Source: Micropterix aruncella (lineage: Eukaryota; Arthropoda; Insecta; Lepidoptera; Micropterigidae). Taken from it: DNA of 64,000 nucleotides. This document shows, one piece after another, positions 45,169 to 59,287 of this stretch (its first letter is position 1; each line of letters begins with the position of its first letter). The position numbers were made by a program, and so were the translations under genes. The DNA lies in the NCBI GenBank assembly GCA_944548615.1, contig OX155964.1, forward strand, positions 16,232,484 through 16,296,483, given 5' to 3'. The notes beneath the pieces were generated by a model. The model saw only the letters and a list, made by a program, of their open reading frames with translations. It was not told the origin of the DNA and ran no database searches.

Positions 45169-46702
45169 CTACCATACTTCTTGAACATACTTTCCTTTTA
45201 GGTCGATACACTTGTTCCTGCATTTTTTTACATTTCTATACCAGTTTGTAATACAATTTCGAAAGTCCTTAAAAAATCCCTTAGAGCATTCTTTACAGGT
45301 TTGAAAAAAATAATAGTCGCTGGGGGCTAGATCTGGAGAATATGGTGTATGGAGAAGTAGTTCGTAGCCCAATTCTTTCAATTTGGCCATCGCATTAAAC
45401 GCTTTGTGTGCCGGTGCATTATCGTGAAAAAACAACTTTGTCCTGATGGTTGTCCTGGCAACCAGCATTAATGGTTGTTCCTCCTTCAAGATAGCCAAGA
45501 AATAGTAATCATACGCTTTATATATTTCAAGCAGTACGGATATTATCCGTACTTATACCCTACTAGTTTTCTACTAGACATGGTGGGCTATAACTCTCTT
45601 AAGTTGCGTAGAGAAATGCTCGCAATGGCCTACGTTTTCAAGCTGGTCCGGGGAAGAGTTGATAATCCTAGCATGCTGGCGAAGGTTTGTCTCTTTGTTC
45701 TGGACAATTATAATCGTGCTCGCACTCATAATCTATTTGCGGAGCCGTCCTCGCGCACCAACCTAAGTCGATGGAGTCTGCTTACCCGTGCTTTGCGTCA
45801 CATAAATGCGCTATGTTCGACAGCGTCAGACTTTGATATTTTTACAGCGAGCCCACATCTCTTCAAGGTGTGGGCATTGCGCTACTTGTCTATGTCAGAA
45901 TAAAATAAATTGTTTTCACTCTTTATCTACCGTAAGTTTGTAAGTTTTTTTTAAAATTATTAATGCCTGTATTTGTATTTAATGCTTATTTAAACATGTT
46001 TTGTATGTACTTGTAAGAATTCTATTATTTTTTATATTTATGTGTATATTGCATATCAACGGATTGGTATAAACTGTAAAGTTGATTTGCTAATGAAATA
46101 AATAAATAAATCGGCATCTCAAAATACATTGGCCGCCAAAACTTTTACAACCGATTGTTGTGTCGTTGGTCGTTTTGGACGGATTTCATTTGATTCTACC
46201 CTCTGACGCTTCTTGACTGGATTCCGGTGTATACTGATAAATCCATGTTTCATCCATTGTTACTAATTGTTACACAAATTCGGTTGGATTGCGCTTAAAC
46301 CTCTCCAATCCGCGCCTAGAAGCAATGAGACGATTCTCCTCTTGCTCCAGTGTGAGAACTCGCGGTACCCATCGGGCCAAAAGCTTTCTCATATGCAAAT
46401 GATCATGCACAATTTCGTACACACGGATGTTTGACATGTGCATGATCTCATGTATCTCTCTCACTTTCAATTTGCGATCATTCAAAACTATACGATGATT
46501 TTTTGTATGTTGTCTGGTGTAGTCGCCTCAATTGGACAACCAGAGCTTTGTTAGCGTTTAAACTCATTATATTAATCGTAAGCGGTTGTTATCGACAAGA
46601 AGATGCCTCCAAAGTTATGGAGGCCATCGAAGATTTCTTGCGGCTTTGACTCTTTCGAGAATTAATACTTGATCACTGCACGAAGTTCTGTTTTTTCCAT
46701 GT
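45169..46702 (-). mobile_element. mariner (DD34D) transposon, interrupted and inactivated
   Basis: The minus-strand transposase runs from MEKTELRAVIKY near 46700 to KCIDLKGKYVQEVW at 45169. A LINE is inserted in the middle. Element ends lie outside this span, but I could not recognise matching terminal repeats. The total coding length without the LINE (about 310 codons) fits mariner (about 345). Confidence 0.85.
45169..46702 (-). pseudogene. mariner transposase, broken
   Basis: Conserved blocks in order are: VREIHEIMHMSNIRVYEIVH and RKLLARWVPRVLT (second HTH and WVPR motif), MDETWIYQYTPES (first Asp), KVLAANVF-DA, then after the LINE FFHDNAPAHKAFNAMAKLKE (second Asp) and TPYSPDLAPSDYYFF (third Asp, 34 residues later). 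Several in-frame stops occur, besides the LINE and a loss of roughly 15 codons at its insertion point. Confidence 0.9.
45510..46113 (+). mobile_element. 5'-truncated LINE inserted in the mariner
   Basis: The frame gives QYGYYPYLYPTSFLLDMVGY, then NSLKLRREMLAMAYVFKLVR and a stop at 45901. These are the C-terminal blocks of a jockey-type insect LINE protein. A 200-bp 3' UTR ends in AATAAATAAATAAAT at 46098-46112. The coding tail is uninterrupted for about 125 codons, so the insertion is young relative to the mariner. Confidence 0.85.
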
Positions 46703-46879
46703 TTTAAAAATATCAAAGGTTGCACTGTTCAAATAGGTGTAGCTAGTAAGCTATTCGACGAAATATCATAAAATTTTGACCGTAGAGGTTTGAATGTTGG
46801 TTTTTGACAGCCATAGGTCTAGTTTTTGTATGTGGTACCACCTTGGGTCCGATTCCGGAAACTTACCGAAAAGCGTGGT
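46703..46879. other. Spacer, probably the 5' end of the mariner
   Basis: Should include the mariner untranslated leader and terminal repeat. No clear repeat was identified. Confidence 0.3.
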
Positions 46880-47765
46880 ATATTATTCTTTTATTATTTA
46901 TTCTTTATTCTTTATTGAGAAATGACTCAGTATTACAGTTACGATATTTAAAAATATATACAGATTTACAAGAAATAAAACCGGCTTCGGATTTCAATAA
47001 AATTATATAAATTACGTTTAAAAAACTAATGTACCTTCAATTTTAGTACTACACAAGAGTATTAATAGTGTGTGTGTATTATATGTTTGTGGGGGTGTGT
47101 TGAGGGTGTGGGTGTGAAGTGTGAGCGTGTATGATATTAGTAATGGCGTATATAAAATATAATAATAATAATAATAATCAATAGAAATAGCTAATACGAG
47201 TCAGTTTATTGTATCGGTTAAGGTCTGATTTACGGAGTATTTATAAGTGATTATGGAATTATTAAATATATCAATACCATTTAAATGGGTATTATAAAGC
47301 TCACAGCAGCGTGTGAGTACTCCATTCCTTGATGCATTAGTTTTAAAACGCGGCAATCGAAACAGGTCAAGTTGGCGTGTGGTCCTCATAGGGGCGTTAA
47401 TATTGGTCTCGCCCACCAGGTCAGAGCAACCTAATATACCATTCATTATTTTATAGAGGCACAAAGCATCATTCAAGTTGCGCCGATAAGATAGCGAATT
47501 TATGTTAAATAGCAAGGCCGCCTCATTAGTAGGTATTATTACAATAAATTTTCGTCTTGAAATTTAAATATCGAACGAACTTATTTCGGATACTTTGCAG
47601 TCTGTATGGACCTGATAATAGGGAGACCATATTGGAAAAGCAAAATCAAGGTGAGATCGAACAAACGCATTGTATAATAACTTCAATATTAATGGATCGG
47701 TGGATGATTTCGATGCGCGAATTATGAAGCCAAGCATCTTACTAGATTTTTCGGCAATAGCTGCA
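46880..47765 (-). mobile_element. 5'-truncated LINE, CR1/jockey-like
   Basis: The minus strand encodes SKMLGFIIRASKSSTDPLIL, LLYNAFVRSHLDFAFPIWSP, then SYRRNLNDALCLYKIMNGIL and NGIDIFNNSI. These are successive blocks of the C-terminal RT thumb and tail of LINE proteins. One frameshift lies near 47560. The 3' UTR includes a GT-rich stretch (47070-47130) and an (AAT)n run (47158-47180). It ends in repeated AATAAAGAATAAAG units near 46900. Confidence 0.85.
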
Positions 47766-47883
47766 ATGTATTATTTTTATTATATTTTTTTGCAGTGTAT
47801 TATTTTTATTATCAATGTATTATTTTTATTATATATTTATTATATTTTTATATTTATTATGTATTATTTTTATTATATGTATA
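47766..47883. repeat. (TATTATTTTTAT)n low-complexity tract
   Basis: Degenerate 12-mer-like array of A and T only, except for two short interruptions. It separates the LINE from the duplicated unit. Confidence 0.8.
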
Positions 47884-48095
47884 TATCCTTCTAGCCGTGT
47901 TCGCCCATAGCGACTGAATTGTAGATTCTAGTGACTTCTTTAGTCTTCTCAGAGTCCATTGTTCGGAAGCAGTCAAGTGCGCAGGCTATATTATAGTGCA
48001 CAGGTGGGCGCGCGACCACGGGTGCACTCTCTCTTCCTCCCTCTTCTGAACCCGATGGAACGGAGACCGTTACGACCAGAGAAAAGTTTGGATGC
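47884..48095 (+). repeat. SINE body module, copy 3 of 3
   Basis: Near-identical to 31603-31818, here beginning after a '(ta)' run. Confidence 0.8.
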
Positions 48096-48181
48096 TGATA
48101 AAATAAAATAAATTAATTAATCGCCAACACAGCAATGGTTGTCATTGTTAAATTTGTACTCAATATTGCAGAGCTATTTTT

Positions 48182-48455
48182 CACAGACTCACCTTAAGGA
48201 TTACTACCTTTCTAAGAAGTAACCAGTTCTTCCCTTTCTCTCCTGTTCCTCTCCCAATTTCCTCTCCTCGGGCACTTTTAGTCTTAAATTCTTCCACTTG
48301 TCTGTATGTTATGTAATAATCTTTATTTTCACTATGCGCGCATGTACCACTATGTTTAGGTTAGCTGTAAGACATTGCCATGTGGCAATAAGCTCGCCTT
48401 TTTTGTATACTTTTTTTAAGTGCAAATAAAGAGTTTATTATTATTATTATTATTA
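48182..48455 (+). mobile_element. LINE 3' end insertion, dated by an empty paralogous site
   Basis: Copy 1 of the duplication runs straight from 'gcagagctattttt' to 'tcggatttag'. Copy 2 has 274 extra bases, ending 'aagtgcaaataaagagttt' plus (ATT)n, and flanked by TATTTTT on both sides. The insert includes 'acattgccatgtggcaataa', typical of lepidopteran LINE 3' UTRs. It inserted after the duplication. Confidence 0.9.
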
Positions 48456-48559
48456 TTTTTTCGGATTTAGCTCGTTTTTCCACACTGTCATTTATGAAAT
48501 TCGTAGTTATGGCTTGTGGCGATGTTTAAGGTTTTTCTGGAGCTATTGTAGAGATGACC

Positions 48560-49205
48560 GGTGACTTATTGGTTGTAGTAGGCGGTGATGTAGAAGATGC
48601 ATTATTGGATTTATCCTGGTTTTCTAATGTCTCGTGTTGTTGCTCATGGGGCTGTGTTGAATACAGCATACAGTCTCTTGTTCCGACATTATACAAAACT
48701 GTGATAGTTTTTATTTGCCCCGTCAGTTTTTGGACAATTTTCCGGCGGTAGACATACTCCTAAAACGCCATCTATTTCACATGACTCTTCACGGCAGTGT
48801 ATATGCCAGGTCCCTTGGCACTTCCGCAAGGGCTCTATCCAATACTGGCAATGGCGATTATGTTGAAGAGGCATTGGTTGTCAGCTATCGTCACTTGCAG
48901 AGGTCCACCACTATCGCCTCCACAAGAGCCTCGTCCTCCTTCTAAGCTTCCAGCGCACAATTGATCGTCCGTTATACCTTGCGGTAACCTTCTTCTGAGA
49001 GTCTTTACATATAGTCTTCGACAGGTCGGCTGGTCAATCACATCCACCACCACCTTCAGTAAGTCGTGCGATGTATCTTCAGCAAAGTCGATCTGCCCCC
49101 AGCCAGTAACGACAGCTCGCTTGTTTTCGATGGTCGACTTTGTCCATAGAAACGCTGGTCGAATATTTAAAGTGAACAGCTCAGACCGATAAGATCCTTC
49201 GGGAC
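48560..49205 (-). pseudogene. Clip-domain serine protease pseudogene with permuted order, copy 2
   Basis: Order and fusion point are as in copy 1. The catalytic half is read as YRSELFTLNIRPAFLW, RAVVTGWGQIDFAEDTSDYL, then GGRGSCGGDSGGPLQV and GPGIYT. The clip start is ESCEIDGVLGVCLPPENCPK. This copy keeps the Cys before GDSGGP and the Arg of NIRP, both lost in copy 1, but has Phe for the Cys of 'CLW'. A frameshift lies between clip Cys 3 and Cys 4. The two copies have independent lesions on a shared rearranged ancestor. Confidence 0.8.
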
Positions 49206-49326
49206 GCGTCCCGTGTTAACCGCGAGTGAATCCAGACTGTAGAATTGCACTATATTCTTATAAATTTATTATTTAATTATTATTTAGAGGTGAGAAAATT
49301 TTCAAATATGTTGACACTAAATTTCG

Positions 49327-51771
49327 ATTATCAATATATCGAATATAAATATTATATGTATTTATAAAAGATTGATAGAATAAATGATTACAGTCTCAAA
49401 CCCACTGTAAAGACGTTTAACCTTGCACTGAACAGACCTCTTACGCACTGGATAAAAGTCCATCATAAATGGCATTGCAGCAGCAGCAACTTATGTAGAT
49501 TTGATCAACACATTTATAAAATGTTTGCAGGCCTCAAGGATCCGGCGCCCGCAAGGCATAGCAGAAACATTAAAGTAGCTTTCAAGACAAACCCGGTTGG
49601 ATACCACTGCACTACAATTTGACATCGCAATTTGATTGCATTGTGCTCGCGCGAGTTTCCCAGCCGAACCGATGGCCATTTTCCTAACAATTTCATTTCT
49701 TGAAAACAATGCGTTTTCTCTCGCGATCGTTCGGGTGCCGATTCCGACCATTGTTTCTAAATAATAACATACTTGGAATATTTTCATTAAAAACTTTTCC
49801 CTTTTTATGTTTATGTAGATCAGATGAGCGAATCGCGAAAGGCCCGGCAAATGAAGCCTGTATCAATGTAGATATGCAATTTATTACCTATTAATTATTA
49901 CTAATTGAATTAACGTAAATATTTATTAAGAATAATACAATCTAAAAAGGTATAGTTACAAATCTTTTAACTATAAAATTTATATCAATAGTTAGATGAC
50001 GAACTAGGGTTTCATGTGATTATAATCTGATTTATTATTCTTCTATATCTTAAAAGAAATACACTGGGAATATATCGGTGAAAACGAGCTAAAATGAATT
50101 TCGTTTTATTTATTTTTATTTATTTTTATTTTATTTCTGGAAACATACAGAGCATACAATATACATACGTGTGTGCATAAACATAATGTAGAAAAAAAAG
50201 TAAAACATCAAGCCGATAATCGTTTCCTACGAAAGTAACATATTAAACAGATTTCCGCATATTACACATTTGGATTTCAGCATATTACACTTAAAAATTA
50301 ATTATAAAATAAACTAAGTTCATATTAAATATAAAATTAATATATAAAACCGATGGGAGAGGTAGGGAATTGGAAGTGATTAGGAAGAAGGAGTTAGACC
50401 ATGGTATGTGTATATGTATATAGATTTAAATAAAGATATAGATAGGTCGTATAGTGGATATATAGAAACAGATATTTATTGATGTTTATAGATATTAATA
50501 TATATATAATAAAAAATTATGGATATTTATAAATATTTGTAGTAGCTACTGATATGTTGCATGAAAAGTATATAACTAAGTACGATAGGTATTAACAAGC
50601 TCGTTAGGTGCAATTGATTTGAATAATTCCTTAACGAACGTCGGTTAGTTGAGGTTGAAAATGTCGATGGTGGAGAAACGAGAGTCGTACGTGCACATCA
50701 GACTATAAGCGATGGAATTTTTCCCGTAGTTTTTTTTATTATTATCCCTGTGTCAAATTCAAAGTCAGTAAGGTGATGAATACTCTAAAAGACATAAAAA
50801 TCCTTCATATTTCTTTAGTTTTCCGGTAAAATTCAGCAAAATATACAAGGAAACTAAAATAATCAAATTTTGCTGAATTTATTTTAAAAACTTGTATACT
50901 GTGAAAAGTTTTCAATCCATTTGAAACGCTATTAGAATTATTACTTTGAAATTTAATGATTTCGGTAAATGGATTTTTGAAATTTTCATTGAATTTCACT
51001 ACGTAAATCACAGATTTTAGGAGTTTTACAAAATGAGACTTTAATTAAAATGCATTTTAGACTTTGATATACTAATATATAGATAAAATTAAACATAATT
51101 TAAATTAAAAATAATTCGTTTTATTGCTGCAAAAGTGATACCAAATAAATGATGTGGGGAACGACCATATCTGAAAAATATTACTTTTATGAGTTTTTTG
51201 ATAGAGTTTTTTTTAAGTGAATCCCTCGATAAGGAACCAATTTAAAATTTGGACCTAAAAAAATATCATAGCGTTGGACATTAAGGCTTTAAACTGACTT
51301 CGAAAACTTTCAGGCGCGTTTACTCCTACAATGTAAGCGGTGAGTGTGTTTTATTATAATTTCATTATAATGACTGGTTAATTCTCTAGGACAGCACTTA
51401 GCCACATTTTTTAATTAGGTCCTAAATTATTTACAATTAATTCAAACGTGAGAGCGCTCTGAGAGTTACGCTAAATATGCTTTGCCATTAACACCCTTAT
51501 ACCACCACTGCGTAAAGATAGTTATTCTGTGCTAGCGCTGCGATAGAGCATTTATTATTCGCCTAGTAGCCGGCGCGAGCGGACGTAGAATGTGCGCTTG
51601 ACGCTTCGTCAACGCTAAATTCCTATTGGTCGAACCCTACAAAATTGACCCCGCCTATTTTTTCACGTGTACGTCCATTACGGATATTTTTCTGAGGTCT
51701 CATGTCGCCTTAAGTAAGAAATTCTGTGGTATTCCATAGCGTAAAGTGTATGTAATTTACATAAATATTTC
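49327..51771. other. Unassigned sequence; open minus frame 49491-49850; CpG patch 51540-51690
   Basis: 49491-49850 is a 119-codon minus-strand frame with balanced composition (text such as KMAIGSAGKLARAQCNQIA) and no known domain. 51540-51690 is GC-richer and includes a CCAAT-type 'attggtcg' and a 'cacgtg' E-box, so it might be a promoter. Between them lies AT-rich DNA without features. Confidence 0.3.
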
Positions 51772-51979
51772 GTTTTTAGCAACTATTCAGCGTTTTTAAA
51801 ATTATTATTTAACGTTTCCTTTTATAGTACGAGATAAGACATTATGGCTTGTGACGTGAGGATGAATATGTGTTTGTTTTTAGCAACTATTCAGCGTTTT
51901 TAAAATTATTATTTAACGTTTCCTTTTATAGTACGAGATAAGACATTATGGCTTGTGACGTGAGGATGAATATGTGTTT
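51772..51979. repeat. 104-bp perfect tandem duplication
   Basis: Two adjacent, essentially identical 104-bp units begin 'gtttttagcaactattcagc' and end 'gaatatgtgtttgt'. The identity implies a very recent duplication or an assembly artefact. Confidence 0.95.
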
Positions 51980-51989
51980 GTATTATATA

Positions 51990-52062
51990 ACTATATTAAG
52001 GGTATGTCTGTGTATGTGTGGGGGTGTGTAAGGGTGTGAGTACGTGTGTGTGTGTTTGTTAT
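51990..52062. repeat. GT-rich tract resembling a LINE 3' UTR
   Basis: 'gtatgtctgtgtatgtgtgg' and 'gtgtgtaagggtgtgagta' resemble 47070-47130 in the 3' UTR of the LINE at 46880-47765, in the opposite orientation. Confidence 0.5.
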
Positions 52063-52134
52063 GTGTTTAAAATAACAAATATTGGGGATGGTTAAAATAT
52101 TTATTTATTTCACAGAGATTCAGTGTGATCGCAC

Positions 52135-54447
<2,313 letters not shown>

Positions 54448-54546
54448 TCATATATGTCATACTGTATATAAGTACATATAATTTTATGCGAATTGTTCTT
54501 TAGATGCGGATGTGACCTCGTTTCTGGTGCACCTTAACTTAGGCCA

Positions 54547-54770
54547 GTGGTTCCCAATTTGATTTTTCTTGAGCACCCCTGTAAAAAAAACTTAAACAAC
54601 CCTTGTCAAAATGGTAAATTTAAAAAATGGTTGTGTCACGCCAAAACTTTCCCCGCAAGCAGACAACCCCCCCCCCCCCCCCCGTCCTCTACTGCGCCAA
54701 ACCTCCCCCCCCCCCCAACCACTCTCCTCCTTCAGCCGATAGTGATATTGTCAAGTGACTGATAGCAAAA
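54547..54770. mobile_element. Possible hAT end with poly-C tracts
   Basis: 'cagtggttcccaatttg' at 54546 resembles the common hAT terminus CAGTGGTTCCCAA. The matching right end was not found. Inside are a run of about 17 C (54667-54683) and another of about 12 C (54704-54716). Confidence 0.4.
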
Positions 54771-55964
54771 GTAGCATATTTTAGTATTTTGTAGTATCTC
54801 ATCATAATCATAATTGTTTAAAACACAATAACTAAAATATAAATGTAACAAATAATTCTTTTTTTTTCAAATCAGTAAAAATAACCAAAAGTCAGACAAA
54901 ATAAAAGATAAATTACAATACAACAATAATTGTATCAAATATTATATAATGAACAATCAAATATTATCAACTTATTACTTTTAGAGGTTTACCTCGTATG
55001 TTAACATAAGAATAATAGAGGTATCTTAAAGATATATTATTTTTCATAATAAATATGTACCTATATTAAAGGTATTGTAATAATTCCTCGAGGTCGTCTA
55101 TCTCATAAATATCATGTGTGATGAGCCAGTGTTTATTCGAATATTTTTGCTTCTAAATCTCGTATTGTCATTGGCAGGTTATTAAAGTTTTTAAAGGCCA
55201 AATACACGAATGACTTTTGGATCATAATCAAACGGAGTTTGGGGAGGGCTATGTTGACTTTGCTATGAGTGTCGTGATCATCGTAGAGGAATACACACAC
55301 ACATACACACACAGAAAGACAGACCCACAGTCGGGACTAGTTTGGATATCGTCCTAATCGTCTCAGGGGGTGTCAACATGGATATTTCCGTCTTCATCTC
55401 GATTTTTTTAGCGCGTTCACAATACTTTCTACTAAGTAATAGTTTTTAATCATTTATTAACGTTAAAATGTCAAACTCAATTAATTGAATAATTATTATT
55501 CCAATAAATATTAATTACAATTATGTACTTCCGGTGAAAGCTATGGCTTCGTCAGTGCGAGGAGGTTATATCGTAATAATAGCGAGTGGATAATATATAT
55601 TAATGCCCAAAAAAAATTCCGCCTCTATATGCGTCTGTCTGCCTGATTCCCTTAGCACTTTCCAAGTAGTTATCTTGATGGAGGCGACATCTCCGACCAA
55701 ACACGAACTCTACGAACGAACGTGCGGGTATTTTACTCGCGCCGATTTGCGTTGTTTGCGCTATGAGCGAACAATGGCGAAGATACACCACTCTCGCATA
55801 CGCGCCAATTGCTTTCTAATCCGACAAAATTTAAATGGAGACTACGTGCGAGACGAGCAAAATAATATAAATGAATGCCCGATGCGATGTTCGTAAATTT
55901 GACGATCAATTAATTTATTGGTGTTGCAATAGCGTGGGTAGATACATGATTAACTAATTAAGAG
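54771..55964. other. Unassigned; open frame 55603-55896
   Basis: AT-rich to 55560. The + frame at 55603-55896 (97 codons) has balanced composition and includes LYERTCGYFTRADLRCLRYE. No family is recognised and the reverse strand is also open, so chance is likely. A short CA microsatellite lies near 55292-55310. Confidence 0.25.
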
Positions 55965-56205
55965 ACGCGCCGAATATTGACCAATGCTATGGAGCCTTTG
56001 GATTTGTCATCTACTACGGAGGAACCCGCTACCCCCAGGAAGTTATAACGATATTACATGGCTCTTTCAACCGTGGGGTGAACGTATAGCCTTAAAGACA
56101 ACACAGCCCACCGTCTAACTACGCCTATAAGCCTGTGAGAGCTCAACACCTTAGCGCAGGGTACTGGTAAATGAACCCAGCCAGCGGGCCGACCTCGCAA
56201 CCTAG
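55965..56205 (-). repeat. Family E copy, 3' end only, minus strand
   Basis: In reverse complement it matches 13370-13560 in order: 'gttaaggcgttg'-like, 'cttacgggc'-like, 'cgtagttagacggtggg', 'acgttca-cc', 'taacttcctgggg' and 'gtagt-gac'. Confidence 0.6.
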
Positions 56206-56461
56206 AATTACTCAATTCCGGAATTACTCAAATATCTAAGCAAATATATAACATAAAATCGGGTTTGTCGATTCAATACAATTGTGTCTACTTAGCATCC
56301 GCCACCGAATGGTGGCAGATGTTGGGTAGAGATAATGTAGAAGATGAGATATGATGTAGAGATGAGTAGTGAGTACTACTAATATGTACACTATAATTTT
56401 TGTTTTTCTCGATGTCGAAAAAAATACGAATATGCATTTTATTATAATTTCGTTAACCTAC

Positions 56462-56807
<346 letters not shown>

Positions 56808-56847
56808 GCAATATTTACTGTTTCTTGTATGCCTATACTATGGTTAA

Positions 56848-57594
56848 TCTATACTAATATTATAAAGAGGTAAAGTTTGTGACGTTGTAGGAAGTAATCT
56901 CTGGATCTGCTGAACCAATTTTGAAAATTATTTTACCAATAGAAAGCCACGTTATTTGTGAGTGTCGTAGGCTATATAATAATTCGAAAAATGAAAAGAC
57001 TTTTTCGTGGTAGTCAGATTTGCAAAGTAACTCGGAGAAAAAACGGTCGAACGAAAACGTTTCTAACTAACGCTGCCTTAACGATGAGAGATATATGATT
57101 AAGTTCTAGAGAAGTGCTTGATAGAGCTTGATAATGCCTACAAAAAAGTCAGCCACAGCATATGTCTAAATTTTATATTTAAGTCACAAAAAGTAGTTTT
57201 TTATATTAAAAAAGTAATTTAAATCGTTAGGTCATGTTTATTGGTCATATTATCAACAATTATGAATTCATATCAAAATAAGTAAATTTATCGTCTCAAG
57301 TGTATAAAACAAAAGACTTTTCCCTTTTACTGCATATAATTTCACTTTTACTGCATAAATGGTTAAAGAGATAAGACACTCACAAATAAGACACTCACAA
57401 GAAGACACTCACAAATAACGGTAATATAGTCAAATTGGCATGCAAATACATACATACATATGCAGTAAAAATATAACCCTTTTTTTGGCAGTCAGGAAAT
57501 AAATCATAGCACTCAGTACTAACCAAACCACACTCATAATTTCATCACAAGTAAAAAGTTTTACCGCCCAACGAAGTGGGCAAGGGTCAGCTAG
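56848..57594 (+). mobile_element. Non-autonomous Helitron
   Basis: The 5' end TCTATACTAATATTATAAAG is a common lepidopteran Helitron start, and the 3' end is CTAG. It sits between host A and T (A at 56847, T at 57595), as Helitrons require. About 8 nt before CTAG a small hairpin GCCCA-acgaag-TGGGC serves as the terminator. The 747-bp body has no Rep/helicase and includes a short 'aagacactcacaaata' repeat near 57375-57418. Confidence 0.88.
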
Positions 57595-57617
57595 TTTGTT
57601 ATAATATTACACATCAA

Positions 57618-58169
57618 TTAACCTTCCAACCACGGGAGAACGCTCACTGAGCGTTCAGCTCTTTCAATACGATTCTGCTAAGTACGCTATTATCGCGGTG
57701 CATGTAATTTCTGAGATTTTTCTGTTGCTACGTAATATAGAGTGGCATTTTCCACGTTCTCTAGTCACAGGGCCGACGGGAACGGACATGTTACGACCTG
57801 TATCGTAGTATATATCGTACTGTATCGTAGTATATAGACCAGGCACCGCCTAATCTACCTACATTCATTTGTGCAGAAGCAGTCGTTCAGATTTTGTCTT
57901 TTGTTCAGTTTATTCGTTACCGTAGATTCTCAATACGTCGAAACGTAAAATATGTTCTTGTGACGAGACTGATGGGGCTCAATAAAGTGAAAATTTTTAA
58001 ATAACTTTTACTCTCTGATTAAGACCCTTGAAAGCGATATTCGCATTTACCGCATAATGTAAATTTCAATAAAATTTCAGTTTTTGTTTCATTTCTTCAT
58101 TACAATCCTTGCCTTTGATTTTACATTTTTAAAAATCGATCGGAAAATCGCCCGCGGTTGGAGGGTTAA
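57618..58169. mobile_element. piggyBac-type MITE (TTAA target)
   Basis: TTAA at 57618-57621 and 58166-58169 flanks terminal repeats CCTTCCAACCACGGG and the inverse of CCCTCCAACCGCGGG (13 of 15 match). Length about 550 bp. No transposase domain was recognised. It lies 23 bp after the Helitron. Confidence 0.8.
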
Positions 58170-59285
58170 GATCATATTGTTTACAGTTTAGTCGTCACAA
58201 AAAAAAATGTTACTGGATAGAACACAGTGAATCAAAATATGTTTGTAAACAATGAATGAAGAGCCACTATGTACCAAACTATGAAAGTAGATTTGAGTGC
58301 TTAGAGGTAAAGTCTTTTTTTTTTAATTCTGCATTTCTTATATGAAATTATCTGCTTTTTATTACGTAATATATATTAGTTTTCCTAATTTTAAGTTTAA
58401 TCCTCTCTTGTTTGTAGGGGAATTAATAATATTGTTTCGAATAAATGTAGAATAGTAAGTTAACCTATATAATGTAACTTAATAAAGACTTCACTTAGAA
58501 AATGCTTTCATACCTTTTATTATATTTCTTTTATTTCCAAAAACCAAAAAAAAATCATAGTAGGTATTTAAATTTTACATATTTTGTGCCTCTCCTAACT
58601 AGCCAGAGCCTGTTCTGAGGAGAACACCAGTAATAAAATGGTTATTAAAATAACAACTATATATAAGTACTAAATAATAACGAGTAATAGGAAATAATAA
58701 ATAATAATTCGTAATAATATGTATACAATAAATACTTAAATAGAATAAATATAAACATGTGTACCTACATAAAAAAATATATTATTTTAATATTCTCATA
58801 AATGTGTTTTCCGTCTCTCTTCTACCAAGGTTTAATACCGATATTTTTGCTGTTTCCTATTTATTCTCAACATATGTTTATTAATAATGTTAGCCATTCT
58901 AGGAGCAAGAAAGCTGTAGTGAAGTTGTCCAAAAGACGTTAAACGTTTCTGTACTTGAAAGTTTTCCTTGTAACGGGAAAGTTTTCCTATTCCTTTCTAT
59001 TCAAAACTATATTTACACGTACACCTGATCAAAGTGGACTGCAGTGATCCACCGCTGATCTTTTGTATGCCAACCTGAGCAACAGTGGATAATTTCTCAT
59101 TTTTGGAAGATTATCTATACTATATAATAAGTATAAAATATAATAAAAAATACATGAAAAAATAATCACACTTATATTAAATATTAAAATAATACAGTGA
59201 AAATTTAAGTACATAACATTCAAATGGAAAAAAGTAATTCTGACATTACATGACTTATTGTTACATGCGTTATTCGTTTTAATAA
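58170..59285. other. Unassigned AT-rich sequence
   Basis: No supported feature. Confidence 0.3.
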
Positions 59286-59287
59286 AA

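Larger units (their letters stand above)
47884..49326 (-). repeat. Segmental duplication, copy 2 (partner 31603-32786)
   Basis: Same SINE body, linker, clip and protease order as copy 1. It is longer because of a retroposon insertion at 48182-48455. Outside the edges the two loci differ. Confidence 0.9.
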
